Of a stretch of 64,000 bases of DNA, positions 23,801 to 32,454 are shown piece by piece. Made by a program: the position numbers and the translations under genes. This DNA is from Cyclobacteriaceae bacterium (GTDB lineage Bacteria > Bacteroidota > Bacteroidia > Cytophagales > Cyclobacteriaceae), in assembly GCA_016786585.1 (NCBI GenBank), contig JAEUUI010000028.1, positions 248,001-312,000 of the forward strand, written 5' to 3'. How positions within the stretch are numbered: position 1 is the first letter of the stretch; each line of letters opens with the position of its first letter. The notes under the pieces are model-generated. The model was given only the letters and a program-made list of their open reading frames with translations. It was not told the DNA's origin and did not search any database.

Positions 23801-25266
23801 TCAAACCGGGTGAAGCTGCTGTTGAGATGGTGCGGATTGTAGAGGCATTACCGGAATTTACATTTGATTACATCGGAAAAGGTATTACCATCGATACGCT
23901 TGATGCGGAGGGTTACGCACGCGTGAATAACCTGGAAGTAAAATGTTCGGGTTTGAAAGCGGGTCTTCGCGTGGGGGAAACAATCCTGAGTATAAATAAT
24001 CAAACTACGAAAGGAAAGTCAATGGATGATATTATTGACTTACTTCAATCCAGCCCTGTTACACTGATTGTTCGTAAGAAGAACAGCAAAGCAACCTATA
24101 CCGTTGCGATTGCAAGTGATTCTGTTTTTTATCGCAGCTATCCGAAAAAAGTTCGGTATGTGGCGCTTGTGGTGAAGCCCGAATTGCAGGCCCCTGCTTT
24201 TGTTGTGTTGCCGAACGGTGATGCCATGGAAACAAAGTATGCTAAGTTTTATCGGAATGCGATCACGCATCAGGTGGAAGATGTGTATTCGTACCCGATT
24301 TTCTGGGCCCCGATAAAAGATGCTGTCGGAAATTCCCGTAAAATTTATTTCTCCCCGGACGGGGTTTATAATACGATCAATCCCAATACGCTTTACGACC
24401 CGGATACGAAGCATTATGTGCTGGACGATACCGAACTGGTGCTGGTAAGCAATACAGCTGATGTATTGAGGCCATCCATCTCATCAGCATCCAAAAAAGC
24501 GATATTGATCGGATTCCCGGATTACAATAAAGCGGGATCATCTGCTGTAAAGCAACTTTCGGAATTCACAGTATTGAAGAAGGACTCTGCACAGCGCTTT
24601 ATGAATGGCAATACCGTAACGGAGCTTCCGGGCACGCGTGTGGAAGTTAACGCGATTGAAACATTGCTCAAACCAAAGATGGATGTGCTGAAGTTCATGG
24701 CCGGAGAAGCATCGGAAGAGCGGGTTAAAGCAATGGATGCGCCACGCCTGCTGCACATTGCCACGCATGGATTTTTTCTTGATGATATCTCAGCAAGTGA
24801 TGAAGATCAACGGGGTGTGACGGGTGTTTCCAATGCTGCGTTGGCAAAGAATCCGTTGTTGCGATCGGGATTGTTATTGGCCGGTGCGGGAAAAACGATA
24901 TCGGAAGGGCGTCAAAGCAATCAGGAAGAAGATGGCGTACTGACTGCGTTCGAAGCACTCAACCTCAACCTTAATCAAACCGAAATGGTCGTCTTATCCG
25001 CGTGCGAAACAGGATTAGGGCAGGTGCAAACCGGGGAAGGTGTTTACGGTTTGCAGCGCGCATTCCGGGCAGCAGGCGCACAGTCGGTGTTGATGAGTTT
25101 GTGGAAAGTTGATGACCAAGCCACACAACAGTTGATGACCGGGTTTTATGGCGAGTGGCTCACCACGGGTAAAAAGCAAACCGCATTCCGGAAGGCGCAG
25201 TTAGCGTTGCGCCAAAAATTCTCTCATCCGTATTATTGGGGTGCGTTCGTGATGATGGGAGAGTAG
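20896..25266 (+). CDS. Giant secreted TPR-PDZ-CHAT protease-like protein
   Basis: The 1456-residue protein starts with a signal peptide (cleavage near AAAQN) and MORN-like repeats (to about 180). A long array of tetratricopeptide repeats (about 180-900) follows, then a region with a PDZ-like segment (about 993-1073; GLRVGETILSINNQ) and a C-terminal CHAT caspase-like domain. The CHAT catalytic pair is intact: His 1291 in IATHGFF and Cys 1370 in SACETGLG. The start at 20896 is chosen because the signal peptide begins there, although a TTG at 20788 has a much better Shine-Dalgarno sequence. TPR-CHAT proteins are abundant in Bacteroidota, and some CHAT proteases act in defence or cell-death pathways. 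Confidence 0.88.
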   Translation: MSVRFCVLSLTVLFVVLVHPAAAQNIPKNPNKTEAGLRQGKWTLIFDNDWKEISTSANATYYRVIEYQQGKPTGTTRDYFADGRLQWEGQLLSENPDVNTGICTWYNDDGTKQRESNYVNGKREGKEVLYYQGKKYAEGTYTNEQKNLDWIYYGTDFGSLSATATQFYQLKDYAKAEPAFKKALAVATAEFGKSSVQYRDTRWWMYFLYSDQKNVREAVAAIRDAARASAVLRDEFEIRVIEDAERFADKLKNDKQYGEALALFRLASRVREQRNWLSDASYYKDLKGTLDVLYWQGKRDSLHYYFEKIASVLPGERQLGTHLYDWASYSVGQKQPAYFSKIEKACEDYLRDREQKNLKDAGYAEGLLAYGKIQQAKNQYERALKSFADARTALNPEESQKLYYKSLQLSAGAYNESKRYDANARNVFETLGQLSDRFAEYLGTEYIDALAEIVRYAKATANYPLAEQTLVKLLPATEKQYGKASAEYKVIAVTLSEVYNAQGKTDLAKATAQNLTASDQEQLANFMGVGSSNNDPALLQEALAQGRFAEAVTIFERSYSVMKTYYETKQDYEGLVLISSGVALCYQQTGELYKAGQLLLETKKIADAHLDKTSENYMNMLLTLGDYYSATGQFKEADDAFYSGMEILNKSRTYSNAKKNDELYYRLAARMAGLYARWEYFRDSEKLYYDVLAYREKTTGKNSLEYHFTATELADLYQRMRMFVRAADLYEEAMPVIRKEMGEQSFVYIDASRNLANIYLLQGNYRASENAYLTAKNFYQSAMGTKSDRYRGALADLGLLYTYSGQWAKAAPIYHDQVALNLEQVRNLFPLLSEKEKSDFYSIARSQFNTYNVFAMHQLKEVPAEAGEMYNLQLVSKSLLFKATDRVRTSVLNSNDESLKTRYSEWKTAREQLSKVYQLSAEQKKTAGIDEEKLEITVNELERELTVKSELFAKLISDNPDWKKILAALKPGEAAVEMVRIVEALPEFTFDYIGKGITIDTLDAEGYARVNNLEVKCSGLKAGLRVGETILSINNQTTKGKSMDDIIDLLQSSPVTLIVRKKNSKATYTVAIASDSVFYRSYPKKVRYVALVVKPELQAPAFVVLPNGDAMETKYAKFYRNAITHQVEDVYSYPIFWAPIKDAVGNSRKIYFSPDGVYNTINPNTLYDPDTKHYVLDDTELVLVSNTADVLRPSISSASKKAILIGFPDYNKAGSSAVKQLSEFTVLKKDSAQRFMNGNTVTELPGTRVEVNAIETLLKPKMDVLKFMAGEASEERVKAMDAPRLLHIATHGFFLDDISASDEDQRGVTGVSNAALAKNPLLRSGLLLAGAGKTISEGRQSNQEEDGVLTAFEALNLNLNQTEMVVLSACETGLGQVQTGEGVYGLQRAFRAAGAQSVLMSLWKVDDQATQQLMTGFYGEWLTTGKKQTAFRKAQLALRQKFSHPYYWGAFVMMGE

Positions 25267-25317
25267 CCAATCATTGTAATTTGATTGATACAACTAACTG
25301 GTTAACCTGATATAAAT

Positions 25318-25341
25318 GATGCCCACCTACCGGTGGGCATC
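25318..25341. terminator. Bidirectional hairpin between convergent genes
   Basis: A perfect ten-base-pair stem GATGCCCACC/GGTGGGCATC (25318-25327 and 25332-25341) with a TACC loop lies between the CHAT gene and the convergent cupin gene. It has no long T run in either direction, but its place and stability fit a shared terminator. Confidence 0.6.
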
Positions 25342-25375
25342 TTCGTGTTACAAAGTTTGTGACCGTATAAAAGTT

Positions 25376-25930
25376 TTAAAACTGAAGCGGAGGACCTACC
25401 ACCTTCATTTCATGGTCGCTGAAAAGTTTAGCTCCTTCTTCCGGTGTTGGCGGTCCGGTAAAGGTGGAGAGTTTCCTAAAGTAATCTTCCATTTTTCCGG
25501 AAGGCTGAAACATAAAGAGCATTTTACCTTTATCGGTTGTTTGGGCAAAGCAATGCGGCACTTTCCGGGGTAGGAAGATCATGTCGCCTGTGGCAAGATG
25601 ATAGATGTCTTCACCTACCTTAAAGATATACTCACCTTCCAGGATGAAAAATATTTCATCTTGCTTTTCATGTAGGTGAAGAGGCGGACCTCCCTTTACA
25701 TGGCCCGTGTACTCGAACACGGTTAGTTTACCTGAGGTGTCTTTTGCTGAAACTTTAATGTCGTTCGGGCTTGTCCCCCCAAAAAGCAGCGTTGATTCGT
25801 TAAACCTGCTTTTAGCAGCCTTCACTACAAAACCTTTTTCGGTTCGGGTGTCCTGTGCAGAAAGTTGTTGACTTAAGGCAAGAGCCGGAATTGCAGCAAC
25901 GGTTGTTGCGATAAATTTTCTCCTTTGCAT
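25376..25930 (-). CDS. Exported cupin-domain protein
   Basis: The 184-residue protein starts with RRKFIATTVAAIPALA, a twin-arginine or Sec signal peptide, followed by a single cupin barrel. Metal-ligand motifs are visible: PPLHLHEKQDEIFFILEGE (motif 1, two His and Glu) and PHCFAQ (motif 2 His). The C-terminal part with FTGPPTPEEGAKLFSDHEM is typical of small cupins in which the barrel covers most of the protein. An export signal on a metal-binding cupin suggests a periplasmic dioxygenase or sugar-binding role. Confidence 0.82.
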   Translation of the reverse strand: MQRRKFIATTVAAIPALALSQQLSAQDTRTEKGFVVKAAKSRFNESTLLFGGTSPNDIKVSAKDTSGKLTVFEYTGHVKGGPPLHLHEKQDEIFFILEGEYIFKVGEDIYHLATGDMIFLPRKVPHCFAQTTDKGKMLFMFQPSGKMEDYFRKLSTFTGPPTPEEGAKLFSDHEMKVVGPPLQF

Positions 25931-26002
25931 AAATCGGGGTGTTTAGTTTTATGCAAAGAAAAACCGCATGTGCTTTGTGCTGGTGGTAAAAATGCGACAA
26001 AA

Positions 26003-26836
26003 TCAGTATGTATCGGCTTCTCCGAATAACCGTTCCGGTGCTGTTGAATCAATTTCATGAAACTGGTTAGGCGAAAGGCCGGTGAGATCGCGATAGTCGC
26101 GCGCCAGGTGCTGATAATCATAGTATCCGCAGTGAATGGAAATCGACAGCCAATCGAGGTCTGGATATTTGTTTTTCATCCGGAATGCGTTTTCGAATCG
26201 CATCACTTTTAAAAAGTACTTGGGCGAAACACCCATACGCTCACGAAAATGTCGCTCGGCATTTCGTGTTGAAAGGCATGCGGTTTTGGCAAGTGAGTCG
26301 ACCGTTGGGATCAGATTAATTGTAAACAGGTTTGACGTAACAGTATCCAACGCATGCGTGCTGCGCGAATTGCGCCTGATTTCTGACAGCAGAAATTTCT
26401 CCACTACAGTAATCATCTGTGGATAAGTCGCGCAATCGTTGATCCGATCATTCACCGAATTGATCTCTTTCGATAAAATAGTTTCCGCATCGATGTATTG
26501 GTTGGTCAGGTAATGCGAGGGTACACCGGTTAACCGGTACAATGCTCCGGGTTTAAACACCACCTGAATCAGCAGGAAGTTATTGCCAACGTACCGGTTA
26601 CTTACTTCTGTTTGTTGTCCGAATAATACAGTTGCCAGATTACCGGTTTTTGTACCACTGTTTTTGTAGCTAACCGTTTCCCGGTCGCGCGCATAAAAAC
26701 TGAGGCAATGTTCAGGTCGGGGCGGATAGGCTTTTGCAGGGAGCGCGGCATCCTGCCGGATGTGGTATTGTACTAGCCGGATGGTGCGAATGTATTCGGA
26801 TAATGTTACGCTCGGTTTATATTCCTGAAGTACCAC
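26003..26836 (-). CDS. AraC family transcriptional regulator
   Basis: The 277-residue protein has an N-terminal effector region (residues 1-160, DUF6597-like) and a C-terminal AraC DNA-binding domain of two helix-turn-helix motifs (STRNAERHFRERMGVSPKYFLK, shown here in part, and YYDYQHLARDYRDLTGLSP). The start codon is GTG at 26836. It is followed downstream by the cupin gene and preceded by DUF2306 and epimerase-like genes on the same strand, which are candidate targets. Confidence 0.87.
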   Translation of the reverse strand: MVLQEYKPSVTLSEYIRTIRLVQYHIRQDAALPAKAYPPRPEHCLSFYARDRETVSYKNSGTKTGNLATVLFGQQTEVSNRYVGNNFLLIQVVFKPGALYRLTGVPSHYLTNQYIDAETILSKEINSVNDRINDCATYPQMITVVEKFLLSEIRRNSRSTHALDTVTSNLFTINLIPTVDSLAKTACLSTRNAERHFRERMGVSPKYFLKVMRFENAFRMKNKYPDLDWLSISIHCGYYDYQHLARDYRDLTGLSPNQFHEIDSTAPERLFGEADTY

Positions 26837-26886
26837 GGCAGTATTAATTAATTTTTATGCTATGCTTAACGTAGTAACCATTCAGT

Positions 26887-27510
26887 TTATTTGAGCGCAT
26901 TGGTCTGAATATTCAGATTCCCGACAATAATCCATGCAACCACCAGGTTCGGTACCCAGCACAGCCAGGCAACAATCGGGTAAGCCGTATAGAAGTCGTT
27001 GAAGATAAATGTCAGCAGCGGCAGCCAGATCCGCAGCGTTACTGCAGCGAAGGTGGCTGCGTAACTGTAAACCATGAAAACCTGATGTTGCCCGATATCT
27101 TTTTGTTTAATCGCGACAAAAGCTTTTAGTGTGGAGGTAAACCAAACAATACCCAGACAGATAAAACCAGCGGCTGAAATGAGGCCGCCGGTTGCAAACC
27201 ATCCGATATAAATTCCGGCGAGGCTGCTGGTTATGACTGATATGAAATATATAAAACCAATCTGCCGGTGCAGTTTACTATTTCTGTTTCTGAAGTTTGG
27301 CAGAAACTGCGACCATCCGATTAGCAAGGCAACACCACCTAAAATGATATGTGTATAGAAGCCTATGTTCCATGAAGTATCCAGCAAGAGACTTTCGGGT
27401 TTTGAACTTAAGAGTCCGAACTTTGGGTCGATAAGAAAGTAAATGGAGGGATACAGGCCAATCAGAATTGCAAGAATGATCAGCAGGGTTTGAAAAATGC
27501 GTTGTTTCAT
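26887..27510 (-). CDS. DUF2306 membrane protein
   Basis: A 207-residue protein with seven predicted membrane helices, an early HIILGGVALLIGWSQF segment and KLHRQIGFIYF. These His-containing helices are typical of DUF2306, related to cytochrome b561-like folds, so heme or quinone binding is possible but not shown. It is 29 bp downstream of the epimerase-like gene. Confidence 0.8.
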   Translation of the reverse strand: MKQRIFQTLLIILAILIGLYPSIYFLIDPKFGLLSSKPESLLLDTSWNIGFYTHIILGGVALLIGWSQFLPNFRNRNSKLHRQIGFIYFISVITSSLAGIYIGWFATGGLISAAGFICLGIVWFTSTLKAFVAIKQKDIGQHQVFMVYSYAATFAAVTLRIWLPLLTFIFNDFYTAYPIVAWLCWVPNLVVAWIIVGNLNIQTNALK

Positions 27511-27539
27511 GAGACCGGTTGTAGAGGCCTGCCGTAGGA

Positions 27540-28478
27540 TCAGCCGTTACGGGTTAGTTGTTCGAGTGTTAATTTTACCGCTTGCGCATTTGTTGTTGGC
27601 GTGAAATGAAAGCGGGTATTGAATTTTGTACTGTCGAAATAATAATCGCGATCGTACTGGTAGTTCATTTCAGCCACTTCCTTCAGCACGGGGATGAAAA
27701 GCCCCATACTTTTTACCAGCCAGTTCGGTAAGACAAAACAACTATTCTTTTTGCCCATTGCTTCAGCAAAGAGCTTCACCCACTGCTCTCCGGTTATCTT
27801 TTCGGTAGTGCATGGCAAATTCCAAACCTGGTTATAGGCATCCGCTGTGTTTCCTAACATTGCCATTCCTTTGGCGAGGTCCGGAACATACCCAATGCTG
27901 TGTATCCGTTTGGCATCGCAAAACCACTGAGCTTTTTTATCTTTTAAAAGATTGTTATAAATCATGACAATCGGGATGCTTTGGTCGCGGGCGGTACCAC
28001 CCATGAAATCGGGCGCACGCGCGATAATAGCCTCTAACTTTTTATTCTTGATGCTGTCCAGGATAAGCCTGTCGACCTCTGCGCGGATTTCACCTTTTTT
28101 GCTTGTCGGGCTGATGGGTGAATTTTCGGTAATATGATTCACATTATTGCCGCCAATAGCATACACGTTATCGAAGAATACCAGTTTGGAGTTGTATTGT
28201 AAGCAGGCATCAATCACATTTTGAATAAAGGGAATCCAAAGCTGCTTCCACATTTTTACCGAATAGGGAAAGCCGATTGTTACATACGTTATTCCTGAAC
28301 CCTCAATCGCCTTGAATACGTCTGCCCGGTTGGTAAGGTCAGCTGCAAGTACGGTATCGGTCGGATTAATTTTTTTGGGATTCCGGTTTACCAGCAGAAT
28401 ATCGGGTGTATAGTCTTTCAGGTATTTAGCCAGGTCAATACCGATGGAACCACCGGCTCCAAGAATAGTTTGTTTCAT
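27540..28478 (-). CDS. NAD-dependent epimerase/dehydratase family protein
   Basis: The 312-residue protein begins with a Rossmann motif GAGGSIGIDLAKYL and has FFDNVYAIGG in place of the usual YxxxK active-site region, placing it in the atypical SDR/NmrA-like group of the epimerase family. It has no signal peptide. The substrate is unknown. It probably shares an operon with the DUF2306 gene. Confidence 0.8.
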   Translation of the reverse strand: MKQTILGAGGSIGIDLAKYLKDYTPDILLVNRNPKKINPTDTVLAADLTNRADVFKAIEGSGITYVTIGFPYSVKMWKQLWIPFIQNVIDACLQYNSKLVFFDNVYAIGGNNVNHITENSPISPTSKKGEIRAEVDRLILDSIKNKKLEAIIARAPDFMGGTARDQSIPIVMIYNNLLKDKKAQWFCDAKRIHSIGYVPDLAKGMAMLGNTADAYNQVWNLPCTTEKITGEQWVKLFAEAMGKKNSCFVLPNWLVKSMGLFIPVLKEVAEMNYQYDRDYYFDSTKFNTRFHFTPTTNAQAVKLTLEQLTRNG

Positions 28479-28671
28479 AGCCTGACGAAATGTGTTCGGA
28501 AGTGAAGCTACGGAATAAAAAATAATGACGGCTTAAATTTTCGAAAACATCGCAAAAAAGTTACTTTTTATGGGAGAGTGATGCGCTACCTGTAGGTGCG
28601 GCCATGCTTGCGATCGCGATCACATCTGCACATTAATGCGACCGATGGCAAAAGAAAGATCGAAAAACAGA

Positions 28672-29115
28672 TTAATGCTTAACCTCCAGGCCGTATTTTA
28701 CTGCATCCTTTAATACATCGGTATCGATGTCGTCAAGCTTTTTGAATTTGATACAGTAACCGGTTACCGTTGCCTTGCCTAATTTCTTTCCGTAGGTACG
28801 GGCCAGGTATGTTTTATCGGGCAGGCCCATCACATAAACCGAGATGCCTGTTGTGTTGGCACTCATTCCCACCCGGTAGAATTCACGTGTCGATCCATCG
28901 GCATATTTCATGGTATAGAACCCGTATCCAATGTTCGGATTGGTTACCACTTTTCCCTCGCTGTTTTTCCCGTCCGTAAACCACAGTTTACACTTCGGAG
29001 CCACGCTGAGGGTTAGTTTGTGAAGTGCCTGAAGGTCGTTGCGTTTCTGTTCCGGTTGACTATTTATATACACGTCAATTTGCTGTTCGGTTTTATCAGG
29101 TTTTGATGAGGCCAT
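28672..29115 (-). CDS. DUF1801 (YdhG-like) protein
   Basis: This 147-residue cytoplasmic protein has a charged helical start and a central GYGFYTMKYADGSTREFYRVG stretch (residues about 75-95) resembling the DUF1801 fold found in YdhG/YdeI. The start at 29115 (MASSKP) replaces a TTG eight codons upstream. The family is thought to help in metal or redox handling in some bacteria, but this is not established. Confidence 0.65.
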   Translation of the reverse strand: MASSKPDKTEQQIDVYINSQPEQKRNDLQALHKLTLSVAPKCKLWFTDGKNSEGKVVTNPNIGYGFYTMKYADGSTREFYRVGMSANTTGISVYVMGLPDKTYLARTYGKKLGKATVTGYCIKFKKLDDIDTDVLKDAVKYGLEVKH

Positions 29116-29166
29116 GGGAGAGGTGCTTTGTTGATACAAGATAATAATTGCAGGCGTTGTGCGTGG

Positions 29167-29577
29167 CTAATTTTTGCGCAGCGGAAGCAATAAGCGTAGC
29201 GTTGTGTTGCGCAGCCAAAGTCCGCCCCATACAAATATTCCGAAGTACACCGTAAACAGGGTATGCGTGAACAGTGGGTTATCCAACCGGATATGCGTGG
29301 CAACCGCACCACCGAAATAACCGGTTAACAGGATAGCGCCTAAAACAGACGTCCGTGGAAATGCATACAGCAACGTTGAGAGCAGTCCCAGGGCTCCAAT
29401 GATTGGCAGATGATGTGCGGAGAAACCTAATGCAACAGTTCCTTCCACTACCTCGGGTGGTTTAACAAATTTCATAATGCTGTCGAGCAGCATAAACAGG
29501 ATGACAATGCCGCTCATGACATACGAAGTCCAGCGGGCAGATTTTGAAACGGTTTTTTCCATCGGTATAAGTTTCAT
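29167..29577 (-). CDS. DoxX-like membrane protein
   Basis: A 136-residue four-helix membrane protein with SGIVILFMLLDSIMKFVKPPEV and LGFSAHHLPIIGALGLL, the DoxX-like pattern of a glycine/serine-rich first helix. DoxX relatives take part in quinone-linked oxidation or redox homeostasis. The start at 29577 gives a positively charged N-terminus, as expected for the first helix; the upstream part of the frame is polar. A second DoxX-like gene lies at 51821-52219. Confidence 0.8.
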   Translation of the reverse strand: MKLIPMEKTVSKSARWTSYVMSGIVILFMLLDSIMKFVKPPEVVEGTVALGFSAHHLPIIGALGLLSTLLYAFPRTSVLGAILLTGYFGGAVATHIRLDNPLFTHTLFTVYFGIFVWGGLWLRNTTLRLLLPLRKN

Positions 29578-29786
29578 GTGTTTTTCATTTTTGATAAGAC
29601 AAACATAGCGGCCGGCTTCGTCACACGCGATGTGTAAATCCGACAATCTGCGGGTTGATTACGACAATCTCTTTCGAAATTCAGCAGCTGTTGCTTTTCT
29701 GTGCTAAGCGCTGAAGCCGATCGGCTTACATTGCCTTCAGGATTGCTCTAAAGCGATTGATATTAATATTGGGTATTGAGGTAATT

Positions 29787-30905
29787 TTATTCAGGCTGTT
29801 CGCTGAATAGGTCGTCAAGTTCTAACCGGGTTAGCAACATCCGCTTGTCTCCGATTTTTTTTGCTTTGATAAAATAACCCGATCGGGTAAAAATCAACTT
29901 GTCAAAATCCGTTTCTGTCGTTGAAACAAGTTGGCCATCTTGCGTAAGTTTAACGAGAAAGGTTTTTCTCACCGGATCATTCGGGTATCCAAGTTGTTCC
30001 TGAACAATTACTTCGTCATCCGACACATAGAGAATTTGGTTAAGGTATTCGTTTGCAGGAGTACCGAATTTTTTTGTCCATAAGGTGTCGCCATCTGAAT
30101 TCGTTCGAATCATGAAACAGTTTGTATTAAAAGATTGGTTTACTTCACAGGTTCTGCCGGCAATTAAGAAGCCTCCTGTGCCGCATGACCGAACATCATA
30201 GCCTACATCACTAAGCGGAACGGGATTGAAATTATTTTTTGTCCACTGAACCACTCCATTTCTGTCGTATTTACGGAGAAATGCCTGGTAATCGCTTCCC
30301 GCGCCAGTCACTACAAATCCCTTGTCATTCGTTCCGGCAATGTATGAACTGACTGAACTATCCTCCTGATCAGTATGCTCCCACACAGTAGTCAGGTCGG
30401 CACGAAGCCTGACTATTTTGCTTCCAAACAGGAGAAATCCATGATCATTTGTTTGCGCAACGCTGTTCAGCGAGAATGCATTGATTTGAACTCGGTTAAT
30501 TTCATCTCCGAATGGATTCAGGGTGATGATCAGAACGGTAGTCGAATACACACTTAGTACAGAACTGCTTCGCAGGGAAGTCCCCTCGTGCCATACGGAT
30601 ATAAATAAAATCATGTTACCGTGTTGGTCGTAACAAGCCTTTATTAAGTTACCCGAGCCCCGTGAGAAATTGCTTTTCACCCAGGCGGTTCCAAAGTTCT
30701 TGTTAAGCTTGTAAATGGTTAATCCGCCAAAATCCTGATTTCCGGCCACTACTAAGCTGTTTCCAACCTCCTCCATATAAGAAATAGTGTTCAGTTTGAG
30801 CTCCCGGGGAAGACCCTTTCCGAATGTGGAATCTTCATCGTTGCAGCCTGTCAGCGATGTGGTGGCGGCCAAAATCAGGACAATGAAATATGAGAATCCT
30901 TTCAT
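29787..30905 (-). CDS. Beta-propeller-like lipoprotein
   Basis: The 372-residue protein has a lipobox (LTGC, Cys 21) and repeated segments of the form GFVVTGAGS...FLRKYDRNGVVQWTK, the delta-60/PQQ-like repeat pattern of beta propellers in which each blade ends in a W-x-K turn. Five to six repeats can be seen between about residues 50 and 350. It is probably an outer-membrane-associated binding or scaffold protein. Confidence 0.72.
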   Translation of the reverse strand: MKGFSYFIVLILAATTSLTGCNDEDSTFGKGLPRELKLNTISYMEEVGNSLVVAGNQDFGGLTIYKLNKNFGTAWVKSNFSRGSGNLIKACYDQHGNMILFISVWHEGTSLRSSSVLSVYSTTVLIITLNPFGDEINRVQINAFSLNSVAQTNDHGFLLFGSKIVRLRADLTTVWEHTDQEDSSVSSYIAGTNDKGFVVTGAGSDYQAFLRKYDRNGVVQWTKNNFNPVPLSDVGYDVRSCGTGGFLIAGRTCEVNQSFNTNCFMIRTNSDGDTLWTKKFGTPANEYLNQILYVSDDEVIVQEQLGYPNDPVRKTFLVKLTQDGQLVSTTETDFDKLIFTRSGYFIKAKKIGDKRMLLTRLELDDLFSEQPE

Positions 30906-31134
30906 AGTGAATCTTGAAATCTAATTTATGAAACAAAGTTGAATTAGTAATTATCGGATTGTAAACCGCTAATCCCAAAAATTGCAATGATCGCGTATCG
31001 GTTGTGGCCAAGTCTTGCATATTTCGGCGTTACCGGACCGATCATGTTCTGATCGTCAGGATGGACGATGAATGCCGACAGGGTTTTCTAGTTTGACTTT
31101 GTCCCGGCAGTAGTGCTGACGACCACCAGGAGTA

Positions 31135-31305
31135 ATGCGGCCCTTGCGCTTTGCGGAATTGAAAGAAAATCCGGAGTACGCGGCACTTCTGCGCGCCAGA
31201 ATTTCAAATCAAATGGGTCTTTTAAGAATCCACTATCGGCCTACAGAGGATGCACTGCGAAAGCTACTGGATCAACTTGATCGGGAGATTATCCGCCTGA
31301 AATAG
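31135..31305 (+). CDS. 56-residue helical protein of unknown function
   Basis: In the gap of about 450 bp between 30906 and 31354, a frame opens with ATG at 31135, three bases after an AGGAG ribosome-binding sequence (31128-31132), and runs 56 codons to TAG. The product is charged and helical (LRFAELKENPEYAALLRARI, then a second amphipathic helix). It is the only plus-strand gene among minus-strand neighbours. No family is recognised. The rest of the gap holds no further gene. Confidence 0.5.
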   Translation: MRPLRFAELKENPEYAALLRARISNQMGLLRIHYRPTEDALRKLLDQLDREIIRLK

Positions 31306-31354
31306 CGTAAGAGGTCTATTCCGTTCTTCATTCCGTTCGCTATGCATGTGTGCA

Positions 31355-31759
31355 TCAGCGTACCGTGGCACTGTCCAATGAATCACCTGATATGGCTTGA
31401 TTCTCAGAATCTGTAAGTCCAATGAATTCCATAACCCGAAAGATGATAAAGATTACCACTCCCGTGGAAGAGGAAATGATAGTCAATATAAAAATAAGCC
31501 ACGCTAGCCTGTTTTTTTTAGGGCAATCTGCTAATACAATTAAGGCTAAGCCCATGTTGACGACAATTGATGCGAGAAGAATGATCATTTGACCTTGCAT
31601 CCGGCTGTATGTCCCCAACGAGTCGGTATCGAGTATTGCATAGAAATATTCGATAAGAAAATTTATTCCAATGCGGCTTATAAATGTGAATACGACTAGG
31701 ACGATAACGTACTTGGTTATCAGTTTTTTCAGTATTAGGTTGGTTAGAAGTTGATTCAT
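31355..31759 (-). CDS. Membrane protein of unknown function
   Basis: A 134-residue protein with three or four hydrophobic helices (about 15-40, 55-80 and 85-110) and a polar C-terminus. There are no recognised motifs. It is AT-rich with many Ile residues, like other accessory genes nearby. Confidence 0.55.
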   Translation of the reverse strand: MNQLLTNLILKKLITKYVIVLVVFTFISRIGINFLIEYFYAILDTDSLGTYSRMQGQMIILLASIVVNMGLALIVLADCPKKNRLAWLIFILTIISSSTGVVIFIIFRVMEFIGLTDSENQAISGDSLDSATVR

Positions 31760-31902
31760 GGAAGTTGTTAATTAGTTATTTGCGTCCGTATTATTTTTTC
31801 TGATTGATCGATACATTAAATAGAATGCCGCTGGCGAAGCAATGCTGAACAAAGGTTGATGATAATAAAGAGAGGTCTTTTAATAAAAGATTTGTTTATC
31901 CA

Positions 31903-32424
31903 TCAGGGCCGGATATCAATTTCCGTCCCGACTTTTACTGCGCTGTACAGCTCATCAATTTCTTCGTTCGTAACCGCCATGCAGCCTAACGTCCAATCGA
32001 ACCACCGGTGAAACTTTCCAATCAAACCCGTATGGTTTCGTAGTCCGTGAATCTTAATCTCGCCGCCGGGTGATTTGTTATGCTGCCTCGCATAGGCTAC
32101 GTCTTCTTCATTCGGATAGGAGACACCCAGGTTTTTATGATAGCCGCTGTTTGGATTCTTGTCGTTGATAAAATAGAGGCCTTCGGGTGTCTTCTTATCA
32201 CCTTCAAATTCTTTATCGCCCATGGGTTGTCCGCCCAGAGAAATTTTATACGTCTTAACGAGTCGCCCGTTCGCATACGCCAGAAGTTGTCTTTTCGATT
32301 TATAAACAACCAGTTTGTCGATTTGGATTTCAGCCGGCAGTTTCTGTTCCGGATAAAAGTAGTAAAGGACTAATGGCGTTAACAGGATGACGAAGATGCT
32401 CGCGAAGATTTTTCTTTTTCTCAT
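31903..32424 (-). CDS. L,D-transpeptidase (YkuD family)
   Basis: The 173-residue protein starts with a membrane anchor or signal helix and has the YkuD catalytic pattern: IKIHGL followed by LGCMAV, with catalytic Cys 148. L,D-transpeptidases form 3-3 crosslinks in peptidoglycan or attach proteins to it. The ATG at 32424 is preferred over the GTG three codons earlier. It lies 30 bp after the HEFAH membrane gene, in the same direction. Confidence 0.87.
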   Translation of the reverse strand: MRKRKIFASIFVILLTPLVLYYFYPEQKLPAEIQIDKLVVYKSKRQLLAYANGRLVKTYKISLGGQPMGDKEFEGDKKTPEGLYFINDKNPNSGYHKNLGVSYPNEEDVAYARQHNKSPGGEIKIHGLRNHTGLIGKFHRWFDWTLGCMAVTNEEIDELYSAVKVGTEIDIRP

Positions 32425-32454
32425 CGGGGTCACAAGCTATGCTTTCGTTCGCCT

